Shown here in pieces: positions 1 through 10,058 of a stretch of 64,000 bases of DNA. Every line of letters begins with the position of its first letter. The stretch's first letter is position 1. Below the pieces are notes generated by a model. It saw only the letters and a list, made by a program, of their open reading frames with translations. It was not told the origin of the DNA and searched no databases. The position numbers and the translations under genes are program-made. Origin of the DNA: Anadara kagoshimensis (lineage: Eukaryota; Mollusca; Bivalvia; Arcoida; Arcidae); the NCBI GenBank assembly GCA_021292105.1, contig CM037868.1:31370578-31434577 (forward strand), read 5' to 3'.

Positions 1-232
1 CCTGGATATATTTGACGTCTCATAGTTCCATGTTCCTTTTATACAATTTTGATTACACGCGTGGCGGATGTAGCTAGATAAACAGGGGGTGCTTACCATT
101 CCAGAGCACCCGGCCTCACTTCCCTGGTGGAAGTTCACGTGTCTAACCTAGCTTGTCAGTTCCAAAGTTTTTACTTTGCTTCAGGATTGTGATTCGAACA
201 TGGATTAGTATGTTGGTTTTTTAATTGTTTCA
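1..232 (+). mobile_element. 3'-end fragment of the Penelope-like retroelement
   Basis: This stretch matches the 3' end of the reverse-transcriptase element at 43.8-45.7 kb. It carries the last codons of the protein (frame reading LDIFDVS then a stop near 22-24) followed by the roughly 200 bp 3' untranslated tail that ends near the GATTAGTATGTTGGTTTTTT sequence. It runs off the left edge of the window, so its 5' extent is unknown. It is non-coding as it stands. Recognition rests on direct comparison with the other copies in the window. Confidence 0.85.
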
Positions 233-815
233 TAACAATATGATCATAATTAGCCAAGCATAGAGTAGAACATGCGATAACCGAACTAGTATCTTGCCAG
301 AGCAGACTTATCGCAATTGTTTGTAAATTAACAGTCTAAAACCGTAATTTGCCCCAAATTTCAAAATCATTTCCTACCCAACATCTCTTTCATCACTTAG
401 AATAAACATATTTTTCAAAAATGATTATGACATGATGGTTTTGTAATTTTAAGTTATTCTTTCAGGTGATTTGTTGGTAGTCACTTAAAGCTTTTAACAT
501 GTACGTATACATAACGTTTTGTCGAAAATGTTATTTGAAAGTTCCTAAAAAGATTGTCAAAATTTTAAAAATGAATATCTAAAAATGTTACTAATTTCAG
601 TGTGAAACTGCGGCGTGATAATCCAATCAAAATCACGACTCTAGAAACTGTATTAGTCAAAACGTTTTGTAAAACACATGTAGGAGTTTGCAATATTTGG
701 TTTAAGCCTAAATGTAAATCTAAATAATTACTGTGCAATCTTCTACATCTGGAAATGCAATGGAATATAAACTTCCTTGTCCATTTTAAATAAGAAGCGA
801 GGTAAAGTTCATATT
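233..815. other. AT-rich stretch with no recognisable feature
   Basis: No coding potential, splice-bounded exon or clear repeat boundary was seen here. The text is AT-rich with short A and T runs. Confidence 0.5.
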
Positions 816-817
816 AT

Positions 818-1290
818 ACAAGTCTTAAGTTTACAGCACTAGACGGACATTTCTGAATACAAATCCTCATCAGTAGTGCTTGGACCAAAATTATGAAACC
901 AAAACTTTTTTCCAAGATGTTGAAAAGAAACCCAAAGAACCACAATATACTTTACCAAAATCAGCTAAGGAAATAATTTACATGAGGAAGTATACCTTAG
1001 TTTTTTAGGAATTTCAAATTTTAACAAGCAGCAAATTTATACAATTATATATTATACCAGTTTTAATTTTACAGCACTAGACGACCGTGTCTGAATACAA
1101 TTCCTCAGCAGTAGTGCTGGGACCAAAATTATAAAATCAAAACTTTTTTTCCATGACATTGAACAGAAACCCAAAGGACCAAAATATATTTTACCAAAAT
1201 CAGCTAAAAGATATTTTGCATGAGGGAGTATACCTTTAGTTTTTGATGAATTTCAAATTTTAACTTGCAGTTTGTAATTTATATAAAAGT
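818..1290. repeat. Two tandem copies of a ~240 bp repeat, with a third partial copy nearby
   Basis: The block starting with TTTACAGCACTAGACGG and continuing through CAGTAGTGCTTGGACCAAAAT recurs about 240 bp later with moderate divergence. Both units include an ACCAAAATCAGCTAA segment and a conserved AGTATACCTTTAGTTTT segment. A third partial copy lies at about 1565-1690. Copies one and two are directly adjacent; the third is separated by a retroelement fragment. Function unknown; probably a decayed dispersed element that was locally duplicated. Confidence 0.75.
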
Positions 1291-1374
1291 ATATTTTTTA
1301 CAATAATACACAATTAATGCCTATTGAGTAAAAAGATGAACAGACAAGTAATGTTAAACACGTGAACATCAAGG

Positions 1375-1500
1375 TAAGTGAAGCTGGCTACCCGAAAGGG
1401 TAAGCACATTCCGTCTAGCTACACCTGGCAGGTGTGAAATTAAAATTGAGTATGGAAGAGAAAGGAAATATTCTATGTCAAATATATCCAATGTGAACCA
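1375..1500 (-). mobile_element. Degenerate 3'-end fragment of the Penelope-like retroelement
   Basis: On the minus strand this reads as a diverged version of the element's tail: the GGTAAGCAC, CTAGCTACACC and GTCAAATATATCCA segments match the copy at 8985-9274 in order. It splits the repeat family at 818-1290 and 1565-1690. It is more diverged than the other copies, suggesting an older insertion. Confidence 0.7.
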
Positions 1501-1564
1501 CGTGTGTACTGTACATGTATATTGCATTAAAGGCAGGCAAATATAAAAATTTAATTAATTTACA

Positions 1565-1690
1565 TATCAAACCAGTTTTAATTTTACAACACTAGGCGGC
1601 CGTTTCGGAATACAATTCCTCCTTAGTAGTGCTTGGGCCAAAATTGTGAAACCAAAATTCTAATCAAGATGTTGAAGATATTAACTATTT
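1565..1690. repeat. Third partial copy of the 240 bp repeat
   Basis: It begins TACCAGTTTTAATTTTACA and carries the CACTAGGCGGCCGTTTC and TTAGTAGTGCTTGGGCC segments seen in the two tandem copies at 818-1290. It is truncated on its right side. Confidence 0.7.
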
Positions 1691-1805
1691 TCCCAGGGTA
1701 TATTGTTGCAGTTGATCGTAAATAAACCCACTCAAACAAAGATCCGTTTTATTCAAACTCTGATAACATTATACAAGGTGTAATAGACACATTCCCTGTA
1801 AAACC

Positions 1806-2014
1806 AATTGACGTATCGCCGGCCACGCCCATAATGTTCCATCAAATGGCCGGATGCTTGATTTACCGACAAAAAAGAATGAAACTCGACCTGAATAGCG
1901 CCATTTAATAATGTCACTGACACTAGTACGTCATAAGTTGCCGTGACGCTGCTTTGGTACCGTGATGGCGGCCAGTGTCGGAACATTGTGGGCGTGGTCG
2001 GCGATACGTCAATT
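1806..2014 (+). mobile_element. MITE-like element, family F (209 bp)
   Basis: The ends are a near-perfect inverted repeat of about 35 bp beginning AATTGACGTATCGCCGG and closing with CCGATACGTCAATT in the complementary sense. The interior carries no coding capacity. A second copy lies at 39345-39537 in the opposite orientation, including the shared core about GTGACGCTGCTTTG. Size, termini and repetition fit a non-autonomous DNA transposon; superfamily not assigned. Confidence 0.85.
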
Positions 2015-2588
2015 CAACAGCTTGCTAAATTTAGTTTAAATCCGAATATCCATCTAGTCAAACAGTAAGTAATATTACTGTTACCAGTGGAAATGCATTC
2101 AATAATGAGAACCCAGAAAAAATGCAGACATTTTATTAATTTGATTATGAATTTACTGTACAAAATATAGATGCCAAAGTGTAATAAATAAAATTGTTAT
2201 GTGCAAAGCTGCATATTCCGTGAAACAATCTTGTTTGTTTTGGATAGACTCAAAATTAGTCCATTCTTATTATCAAATTAAAGAAATTGCTAAACGAATG
2301 TTCCGGTTCCTGTTTATTTATAATGATTTATACGGTTAACTTTAAATGTTTTTTGGCGACTCAGGAATGCGTAGTTTGATTTCCAATGACGCTACAGCTG
2401 ATGGTGTTGACAACAATATTTACCGATTTGAAACCGCCGAGCATGATAAAATGGGTCGATGAAATGCTTCAAGCAATATAAACTGGATTTAGGCAATTAA
2501 TGTAATTAATAATTTTGTTAATTCAAAAGCAATGCAAAATAGAAGAAAGAATGTTCAATTAATACATGTACATGTAGTTATTTACGAA
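2015..2588. other. AT-rich stretch with no recognisable feature
   Basis: I see no gene, exon or repeat boundary here. It ends where the arms of the long hairpin begin. Confidence 0.45.
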
Positions 2589-2722
2589 TTAAGAAATGAC
2601 ATTCTGATCACGGTATTTCAATAGGTAATGCAAGATAGTGTGGCGCGTGCCAACATACCATGAAGGGCAAAGCATCTTGCATTACCTCTTGAAATACCAT
2701 GAGCAGAAATATTATTTCTTAT
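2589..2722. repeat. Imperfect palindrome with ~48 bp arms
   Basis: The left arm 2589-2636 and right arm 2674-2722 are inverted copies, with the inner 25 bp (GGTATTTCAATAGGTAATGC and so on) differing at only two or three sites and the outer half diverged with one gap. The loop is 37 bp and GC-richer. It may be a small foldback transposon; the size of the inner hairpin would also be compatible with a small-RNA precursor, but nothing in the sequence shows expression. Confidence 0.8.
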
Positions 2723-3069
2723 ATTTACATTCTTTCTTTTAATAAACATTTTGTACCCATATTTGTTTCAACCTTTGACGCTACACGTATCTCTTCCATA
2801 CGTTTCGTGTGAGATAGGTTAAGCCATGCGAGATAGGCGTATGACCACGTAACCCCCTGTGTGGGACATGACGTAATATTGCGGGAAAATTTATAAATCA
2901 AGGGCCATCACTACAAATGTTTTTAATGGGAATTGCAATACAGTTGCCTCTGCATGTTTCATCGAAGAGATTTTAAATGGAAGAAATATATCAGAAACTA
3001 AAATGTGTTGCTAATAACAACCGAAGCAACAAAAACAACAACAATGCATGTCAATGTTAAAATATTCCT
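2723..3069. other. AT-rich stretch with no recognisable feature
   Basis: Nothing coding or clearly repetitive was recognised between the hairpin and the SINE that follows. Confidence 0.4.
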
Positions 3070-3345
3070 TGCCGTTGACCTTTACTAGTTCACCTGGTAT
3101 CAGTTTAATGGATTGGGGGAGTGGTACGCTTGTCTGTGGCTTACTGACTCGGTGAGTTAGCACAATAAAGTCGCCCTAGGTGTGCGCTAGTACAAGGCAG
3201 ACCATGAAACACACTTGCACTTCACATACATACACGAAATCGTTCATAGATTAATCCAAAGAGATTAATAAATAGTTCTCGCTGCGAATATCTGAAAAAT
3301 TGCTGATGTGACGTTAAGCAACATTCAACCAACCAAACAATCAAC
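3070..3345 (+). mobile_element. SINE family B, 5'-truncated
   Basis: This contains the family B body: the TTCACCTGGTATCAGT block, GGGGGAGTGGTACGCTTGTC, a GTCGCCCTAGGTGTGCGC block, the paired GATTAATCC and GATTAATA segment, and the tail GATGTGACGTTAAGCAACAT followed by an ACCAA-rich end. The tRNA-like head is missing. Full copies with the head occur at about 4955-5335 and 40850-41238. Confidence 0.85.
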
Positions 3346-3574
3346 CAATGACCAATAACAAAACGACAAGCATATTTTTGGACCACCGTAAATCTTCAAG
3401 TAAATGACCTGTGGTGTGTGTTTCAACGTTTACAATGATTATGGAACATTAAGAAACGATCAACAAACAAGGACCCTAAGAAAGGTAGATAACTATATAG
3501 CCGCCATGAAGGGGACGCGAAATTAAATATGCACCTGGATTGTGGAATGAACTCAGATGTAAGTACGCAAAAGG

Positions 3575-4793
3575 ATGATTCTCAAAACGCCGAGCTATCC
3601 GCCTATAGGATTCAAAATTTAAAAGTATGTTATAAACATGTTTATAGTGAAAAAACCTAAAGCTACTATCATTTTGTAAAAGTTTTATTTGGTAAATATC
3701 TCAGTAAAATATTGCATTATATGTTTAACACATGAAATCTTTTCTTTGTTCTCCGTATAACTCTATACAAACATGGAGTAAGTCAGTGAAAATCAACACG
3801 TTTTTTTAATAAATACATATAGAGCGCATGCCTCTCCATTAAATATATTTTGAATACAAAAACTACCTTATTTTATTGTTAGGTATGCAAAGTATGGTTA
3901 ATGGAGAGATATGCGCTGACAGTGAATTTTGCAAAAATCGGTGTTAGAGAGTTACCCCAATATAACCTCTTACTATACTGTACTATACTCGTACTTGATA
4001 TTAATAACTCTCATTGTCAACAATTGCCTGCGTGGTGTAGTGGATATATGTAGGGACTAGTATGTCTTATGTTGTGGGTTCGTATACCCAAAATGACATT
4101 TTATTTTTATCTTAATTCATTTTTAATAAAATGTATATTTTACGGCTTTATTTCTTTCTTTTATCTTACTTTGTGTTAGAATTAAAATATTTATTTCTGC
4201 AACAAATAACAAAAAAGAAAAAGACATGCACATACATTTGCTTAATACAAATATAAAATATAACATACAACGATATTACAGTCCAGTTTCAGGCCACGTG
4301 TCATTTCCGTGTGTTTCCTGAACGATGAACACGTACTAGTAAATAAAATGCCAAAACATTAAAACTGTTCACAGTGCAATCTTCGCACGACAAATGCTAT
4401 AGATGAAAAGTCGGGGTGGGTATCATATGTGATAAAATTAATGTCACTAGCTGAGCAAGACTGAAGATCATGAGCCTGTTTTCCTCCAATAGACTTGAGT
4501 CTGAATGTATAGACCTACTCATTTTGAGTTGTGGCAATTCAAAATGCCATTTGCTTTATTTTCAAAGAAAAAGTTCCCTTACAAAACTTGGCAAGAATAG
4601 ACATTTTGTCAAATAAGGCACGTCATTATTAAAAGGGAAGGAAAATGTTTTCATATGCAACGTATATATTTACACATAGATTTATTTATATTTGGCCTCA
4701 AGTAATGACGCCTATAGAGGCTCGAAAAAGGTGTAACCTAGTTTCTTGCGTATTTATTCCTATAGGCGGATAGCTCGGCGTTTTGGGAATCAT
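3575..4793. mobile_element. Non-autonomous DNA element with 35 bp terminal inverted repeats (1.2 kb)
   Basis: The left end ATGATTCTCAAAACGCCGAG continues into CTATCCGCCTATAGG, and the exact reverse complement (two mismatches) stands at 4759-4793. The 1.15 kb between them has no coding frame. It holds a smaller inverted pair (about 3826-3843 and 3898-3917, GCGCATGCCTCTCCATTA type). Only one copy lies in this window, so mobility is inferred from the termini alone. Confidence 0.75.
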
Positions 4794-4954
4794 TCTTTGA
4801 TTCTCGCGATATTAAAGTAATCTACAGTATACAATTTTTTCCACGACCAGTGGTCAATAAACCTGCACTTGCACAATTACAAAAAATCCACACCATTTTT
4901 CCAAACAATGATCCCTTATGTATGATTAATGCTCTAACCAGTATGTCAATAGTT

Positions 4955-5335
4955 TGCAGAATTGATAAGACGCCAGTCTTCAAATCCAGGGTCTCTCACC
5001 GCTGTGAGTTCGAGTCCCGCTCGGACCACATGTGGGAAAGTGAATTTTCCTTACCGTTGGCCTTTACTGATTCACCTGGTATCAGTATAATGGACTGGGG
5101 GAGTGGTACGCTTGTCTGCGGCGTACTGACTCTGTGAGCTAGCACAGTAAAGACGCCCTGGGTGCGAGCTAGTACAAGGCAGACCATGAAACACACTCGC
5201 ACGTCACATGCATACACAAAAATTGTTGTTCATAGATTAATCCATAGAGATTAATTAAATAGTTCTCGTCGCGAATAGCTGAAAAATTGCTGATGCGACG
5301 TTAAGCAACATTCAACCAGCCAACCAACCATCAAT
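4955..5335 (+). mobile_element. SINE family B, with tRNA-like head
   Basis: The head contains a B-box-like GAGTTCGAGTCCCGC (about 5007-5021), preceded by a diverged A-box region. It is followed by the conserved body (TTCACCTGGTATCAGT, GGGAGTGGTACGCTTGTC, AAGACGCCCTGGGTGCG) and the tail TTGCTGATGCGACGTTAAGC with repeated CAACCA units. The arrangement is that of a tRNA-derived SINE. Confidence 0.9.
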
Positions 5336-5344
5336 AGTTTGCAT

Positions 5345-5600
5345 GTGAAATATATATTGATCATAATTATGAAGTACGAGCATGTCGAAAGTTAAACAAA
5401 GAAACTTGCGAAAAGGAACCGAACTGCTCGAGAGTCATGGCCAACATATGGACATTTATTGGGTGAAAAACTACCGAGAATAGCTAACTGTTACCGGATA
5501 TAGGTAATGGGGACTACAAAACAAGCCACCGAGTCGGCACAAATTCGTTAACTCAGTGTTAAAATTTGTGAGTGTCAATATATATTGATCATATGCAGTA
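5345..5600. mobile_element. MITE family E copy
   Basis: Family E elements begin with CAGACCTGTCGAAAGTTTAA, run through a polar interior (CGAAAAGGAGTCGAAGCTCG, then AGATAG and CTGCCGAG motifs) and end with the inverse of the start. Here a diverged start (GCATGTCGAAAGTTAAAC) and end (AATTCGTTAACTCAGTGTTA) enclose the interior. No coding frame. Confidence 0.65.
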
Positions 5601-5990
5601 CAGGATTGCCAAAAGTTTAACAGTGAGCCAATGTAAAGGAATACAAGCTAGGATTCAGACTTATGACCGAGACATGGTTAACTAGTGGCTGTCGAGATAG
5701 AGCTAACAAGGGGAACAAAATAGAAAGACTTTCATTTGTACCCTCCACAAAAGTTTTTAATTTTGACTAGGAAAACATATTAAAATGAAAAATTAATTTT
5801 CAAAAAAAATTACATAGAATATAATAGGTGGATGGGTATAAAAGGTAGTTTTACGGACAAAATAAACAATAATGATTCTATATAGCAGTATATATAAAGC
5901 TAACAAATTGGTTCCGGATTGACATCACATCCGGAAGCCTTGTTTCGTTATCTCAGTGTTAAACTTTGGACAGGTCTGTACTGTGGTATA
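5600..5990. mobile_element. Diverged MITE family E copy, interrupted by AT-rich DNA
   Basis: A start-like segment (CAGTACAGGATTGCCAAAAG) is followed by interior motifs up to about 5745. After AT-rich sequence, the end-like segment GTTATCTCAGTGTTAAACTT with GGACAGGTCTGTACTGT closes at about 5988. I infer a split copy with unrelated AT-rich sequence within it. Confidence 0.55.
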
Positions 5991-6139
5991 ATATCTGAAT
6001 CGCACTCACTTTAAAACAGATTACGAAAATACGATATAGATTTTCTAAAAACGAGATATTAAATACATGCATTTGTATAGACATTTAAAAACAGATTGAA
6101 TAGCATTACATAAAACCTGCTGGAAAAATCACTTACATT

Positions 6140-6370
6140 ACAGGCCTGTCGAAAGTTTAACACTGAGCTAACGAAAAGGAGTCAAAGGTCAACAACAGAG
6201 TGACCGAGATATGGCTCGGATAGCTAGTGGCAAAAAAAAAACTACCACGCTATTTATAAAGGACACATGGCGTCAAGATATAAATAGCTTACAAGGCTCC
6301 CGGATGCGCTGACTATTCGGTACCAATTCGTTAGTTAAGTGTTAAACCTTCGACAGACCTGTACTATACA
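6140..6370 (+). mobile_element. MITE family E copy
   Basis: It starts CAGGCCTGTCGAAAGTTTAA, continues CACTGAGCTAACGAAAAGGA, has the GACCGAGATATGG interior motif and ends with GTTAGTTAAGTGTTAAACCT and GACAGACCTGTACTAT. Both inverted ends are recognisable, so this copy is nearly full length at about 230 bp. Confidence 0.8.
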
Positions 6371-6439
6371 TATTCCTATAAGTACTTAAGTACTTAAGCC
6401 TTAGGTACAACATACACCTATTTTGAAGATTCTTGTACA

Positions 6440-6735
6440 TCACACATGGCTCCATATGTTGGAGGTCGTGGGTTCGAACCTTAATCGGGGTCTATATCTG
6501 ACCAAGACTAAAAATTAGGTAGTGACCATTTCTCCAAGCAATCGGCATTTAGAGTTGATAGTCATGGGTTCCTTCTTAAAAACTGAGGTCTCGTGTCACG
6601 ACACAGTAAAGAACCTTCCCTGGGCTCAATGCAAGTAAACAATTTTGCCATTTCACCTATAGCTGTTGATGTCTCGATATAAGTTAAATATTTTAGACTG
6701 GGAAGTAAAACCTCATTCAATCAATCAATATTCCA
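6440..6735 (+). mobile_element. SINE family A variant, diverged
   Basis: The B-box-like GTGGGTTCGAACC (about 6468-6480) is followed by the family body: the GTGACCATTTCTCCAAGCA block, GTCTCGTGTCACG, the ACAGTAAAGAACC block, CACCTATAGCTG and a tail ending in repeated CAATCAAT. The A-box part is degraded. The CAATCAAT tail separates this subfamily from copies ending in ACTCAACTC. Confidence 0.8.
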
Positions 6736-6794
6736 CACATGAAGGATGTAGCTAGCTTAACAAGAGGTGACCATCCGGCATCACTTCCCTAGTA

Positions 6795-7140
6795 ACTACT
6801 GCGGAAGCTCAGTTGGTAGAGTGCTTGCTCCGTAAGTGGGATGCCGTAGGTTCAAACCCCGGCAGGGTATGATCCAAGACTTAAAAGTGGGTAGTGACTG
6901 TTCTTTCGCCAAGCACTCTGCATTATGAAATGAATGTCACGGTTCTTTCGGATTTGAACTTTAAATAAACGAGGACCCGTGTCTTGGTACATGTAGGTTT
7001 GACAGGAAAAAGAACCCTGCTGTATAATGCCATCACCGCAACGCAAAGGCAAAATTTGTGCACTTTCGCCTATAGCTTGTGACGTCTCGATAAAAGTGAA
7101 ATATTCTTGACTGGGACATTAAACACTATTACTCAGCTCA
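6795..7140 (+). mobile_element. SINE family A, near full length
   Basis: It has a tRNA-like head (AGCTCAGTTGGTAGAGTGCT as A box; GTAGGTTCAAACC as B box), the core from GTGGGTAGTGACTG through TTCTTTCGCCAAGCA, the AAACGAGGACCCGTGTC block, and the GACTGGGACATTAAACACTA tail. The core wording (TTTCGGAT, GAGGTCCCGTGTC, AAAGAACCC) resembles the conserved domain of V-type SINEs. That resemblance is from memory and was not searched. Confidence 0.9.
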
Positions 7141-7486
7141 ACTTCCCTAGTGGAAGTTTTTGTGTAATTCATTTGCCAATTTTTTTTTAATTTTTTGCTT
7201 TTCATTTGAACATGGAGAGATATGTTTGTGTTGAATTGCATTAACGTAACAACGGTTAGACTTGAAGTTTAGCATGCCTGTTATCGATTTTTATTAAAAC
7301 TGATTATGAATTTCAGTTCCACTCTGTGAATTTAATTTATATAAAGAATATTTAAGCTTTTAAAATAATGAAAAACCAAAAACTATTCTTAATTAAATAC
7401 GATTTCAAATACATCAAATAACACTATGAGTAGGTTCTTGTATTATCTGATCTGTACAAGTTACATGTGTGGTCTCTAACTACGGA

Positions 7487-7632
7487 TGACTACTGCACTG
7501 GCTCAGTTGGTAGAGTGTTCACTCCGTATATATGGGAGGCCGATGGTTCTAACCCGGGTCAGACCAAGACTTGAAAATAGGTTTGACTGTTTTTGGCCAA
7601 GATATCGGAATTAAGAAATGAAAGTCATGCGG
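7487..7632 (+). mobile_element. SINE family A variant, left part (split by a MITE)
   Basis: The head ACTGGCTCAGTTGGTAGAGT and the core up to GAAATGAAAGTCATGCGG are present. The copy is then interrupted by the family G element at 7633-8088 and resumes at 8089. The duplicated ATGCGG at both sides of the insertion is part of the original SINE. Confidence 0.9.
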
Positions 7633-8088
7633 TGTTACGCCACATAGCGGTGTTGCCGCATAAACGCGCCCGACACGTCTATGCAGGGAATTTCAACGCA
7701 TAAAGAGGTCGGCCACGTTTATGCGGCGGCGTTCAACGCATAAAGATGGGGTGCTTATATGCGGCGCGAGGCTGCCTTTTTGACGCATAAAGAGGACTCA
7801 TTTTAATAATTTAGTATGAATTTTAAAAAGAGCTAATATCTAGAAAAATACGATGGTGGTGACATTAATTATGACGATGACAATTGGCTGTAATGTTGAT
7901 AAGCGTTAAATTGTGATTTTGGCAGAATTTCGGCTATTGCTTTAATAATAATAATAATGATAATGTTTTCTTTATGCGGCGGAATGTAGCCTTTTTGCCG
8001 CATTAAAGCGTTCTCTATATGCGTTAAAATTCCCCACATAGACGTGTTGGAACACGTTTATGCGGCAACACCGCTATGTGGCGTAACA
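7633..8088 (+). mobile_element. MITE family G (456 bp) with target duplication
   Basis: The termini TGTTACGCCACATAGCGGTG and the inverse CACCGCTATGTGGCGTAACA are perfect inverted repeats extending to over 30 bp (continuing GTTGCCGCATAAACG). The flanks carry a 6 bp direct duplication ATGCGG (7627-7632 and 8089-8094). The interior repeats the words TTTATGCG, AACGCATAAAG and GCCGCAT on both strands. A second copy is at 14993-15603. It was inserted into a SINE, so it is younger than that SINE copy. Confidence 0.92.
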
Positions 8089-8296
8089 ATGCGGTCCTTA
8101 GGAAGAGACGTTAAAACCAATGTCCACTGTCAAGGCAGGCTTGGAACGTTTAAGAGTCCTCCCAGCATATTGCTCTAAGCGCAATGCAAAAGATAAAAAA
8201 AATTTTGTCACTTCACCTATAGCTGGTGACGTCTCAAAATAAGTGAAATATTCATGACTGGTACGCTAAGCATCATACAATCAATCAATCAATCTA
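8089..8296 (+). mobile_element. SINE family A variant, right part
   Basis: It resumes the SINE at ATGCGGTCCTTAGGAAGAGA, continues with TTTTGTCACTTCACCTATAG and CTGGTGACGTCTC, and ends in repeated CAATCAAT at about 8296. Joined logically to 7487-7632 it makes one full-length copy. Confidence 0.9.
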
Positions 8297-8615
8297 ATGG
8301 CATTTGTCGGAATCTCATTCTTGGAGATTTTAGTGCGAGAAAGTTCTCAAGTAAACTTGCTAGAAATCGCTGCTATTCTCAACAATCACAGAACTGGCCA
8401 CCTAGACATAACTAAAGTCTTATGTCTACGTATCCAAAATCACCTTTTACACTTATGGCGTCTCTTAGTTTCATGTTTCGTTCATTCTCAATTTTGGTAT
8501 CACTTTATTTATTTATTTATTTTTGTTAGCTCTCATTAACTTATACAACGTACATACATATCCAAAATACATATTATACACACAAAATTGCAATTATATA
8601 CATGTGAAGACTTGT
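8297..8615. other. Unassigned stretch
   Basis: An 80-codon open frame spans 8297-8539, but it has no recognisable domain and ends in a low-complexity TTTATTTATT run. I see no support for a gene. Confidence 0.4.
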
Positions 8616-8621
8616 TAAATA

Positions 8622-8757
8622 CATTCAAACCTGTCTATAATGACTGCCAAAAGGAACCAGCAAAAATGGCCCTCATGGGTAGGCGGCCTTTTTATACAGA
8701 TTCAAATAATATGAACAAAGAAATTTTAGCATACAATTGTACTGGCCTCTTTGGTAT
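8622..8757 (+). mobile_element. MITE family D, partial
   Basis: Family D reads GTCAAACCTGTCTATAAAGG, then AACCAGTAAAAGTGGCCTTT, TATACAGGTTCAAATAATAT, CTGGCCTTTATAAGCAGGTG and AAGGCAGGTTTGACTGT. Here the first three parts and the start of the fourth are present; the right end is lost at the junction with the next element. Confidence 0.8.
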
Positions 8758-8761
8758 CATA

Positions 8762-8829
8762 CTGGCGAGCGGAGCTACCTGGACAGTATTGTTTACCTTC
8801 AGGCGCCAGAATAGCCTGTAGCAAAAAGC

Positions 8830-8869
<40 letters not shown>

Positions 8870-8984
8870 ACCTGCCAAAAAGCTGTCGATAGATAGGTTA
8901 CGGTTGTGACGAGATAAGCTGCCCTACTAATTCATTAGCATAGAGTCACGTGTTACTTTTGAATGTATATAAATAAAAAAACAA
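8762..8984 (-). repeat. Segment X beside the retroelement tail, with a GA run
   Basis: On the minus strand this roughly 220 bp segment follows the retroelement tail directly. The same segment follows the tail at 11346-11552 on the plus strand. It includes a GA microsatellite at about 8834-8868, the GATAAGCTGCCCTACTAATT block and GAGCTACCTGGACAG. Its interior words resemble family E, so X is probably a diverged family E relative with an expanded GA tract. Confidence 0.75.
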
Positions 8985-9274
8985 CATACTAATCCATGTC
9001 CGAATGTCCGAATCACATTCCAGTTCTAAGCAAAGTAAAAATTTGGAACTGACAAGTCAGGTTAGACAGGTGAAATTCCACCAGGAAAGTGAGGCCGGGT
9101 GCTCCGGAAAGGTAAGCACCTCCTGTTTCGCTAGCTACACCCGCCACGTGTGTAATCAAAATTGTGTGACAGAAATATGGAACTATGGGACGTCAAATAT
9201 ATCCAGGGCAATCCTCGACACAGAGACATCAAACTTATCAACAATACTGTGATGACGGCCATAAAACTTTTTGA
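8985..9274 (-). mobile_element. 3'-end fragment of the Penelope-like retroelement
   Basis: Read on the minus strand, it starts in the codons for the C-terminal KKFYGRHH-like region (near 9274), runs through SVSRIALDIFD-like codons and the stop, and then the 3' tail (GTGGCGGGTGTAGCTAGCGA, GGTGCTTACCTTTCCGGAGC, CACCCGGCCTCAC). It is 5' truncated relative to the 43.8 kb copy. With its flanking segment X it forms one arm of a large inverted repeat. Confidence 0.9.
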
Positions 9275-9659
9275 GATATTCAAAATAAGCACATGGTTGT
9301 TATTTGTTACATTAGAATGCATTATTTTTTAAAAATTCAAAAGCAACACATGCCATCAATGTAAACTTTCGACAGATCTGTATTGTACTGGTTGCGAATC
9401 TCTTTCAATATTTTCAAAATAGAAAACGAATTCAATACAATATAAGTTGAACGAACTTGTATTTAATTAAAACCTGCTTTCTGTCGATGAATTACATGCA
9501 ATTTCATTGATTGGTTTTAAATCATTTTACTCGTTGAATTTAATTTATTGAGAATATTTTTAAAGCTTTTAAAATAATGAAATTAGTGTTAGATATTTAT
9601 ATCTACATCCAGGTATTTAAAATGGTAGAATAGTTTGTGTACTCAAGATCTATGGTAAC

Positions 9660-9940
9660 CACTGCGGTAGCTCAGTCGGTAGAGTGCACGCTCTGTAAGT
9701 TAGAGGCTGTAGGTTCGAATCCCGACCTGGTCTGACCCAAGACTTTAAAGTGGGTAGTGGCTGTTCTTTCGCCAAGCACTCATCATTACGAAATGAAGTC
9801 ACAGTTTTTTCGGATGGGGACTTGAAAAAAAAACATGGTTCCGAGTCACAGTTTGCTTTTGTAAAGAACTTTGGTGTATAATTCCATCAGCGCAACGCAC
9901 AGGCAAAATATCTGCACTTTCGCCTTTAGCTGGCCTACAG
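9660..9940 (+). mobile_element. SINE family A, 3'-truncated
   Basis: It begins CACTGCGGTAGCTCAGTCGG with B box GTAGGTTCGAATCCC and continues through the core to CGCACTTTCGCCTTTAGCTGG-like sequence. The usual GACGTTAAAC tail is absent; the copy stops at about 9933, next to a T run. Confidence 0.88.
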
Positions 9941-10000
9941 TTGTTTTTTTTTTTTTTTTCAATTGTCCTCATTTATTGTTCCAATTGACGTCTTCCCACT

Positions 10001-10002
<2 letters not shown>

Positions 10003-10056
<54 letters not shown>
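10003..10056 (+). repeat. GA dinucleotide microsatellite (27 units)
   Basis: An uninterrupted GA run of 54 bp. It lies just past a T-rich run and encodes only an artefactual alternating RE peptide. Confidence 0.98.

Positions 10057-10058
<2 letters not shown>

Noticed and set aside
4027..4095. tRNA-like segment (GCGTGGTGTAGTGGATATAT, GTGGGTTCGTATACCC)
   Set aside because: Only weak A- and B-box similarity, no cloverleaf that I can close, and no SINE body after it. Left unannotated.
6798..6870. tRNA genes suggested by many GTAGCTCAG...GGTTCGA boxes
   Set aside because: Each is followed by the same SINE body and tail, and the acceptor and anticodon stems do not pair well. They are SINE heads, not tRNA genes.
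8297..8539. 80-codon frame after a SINE tail
   Set aside because: No domain; its end is a TTTATT low-complexity run.
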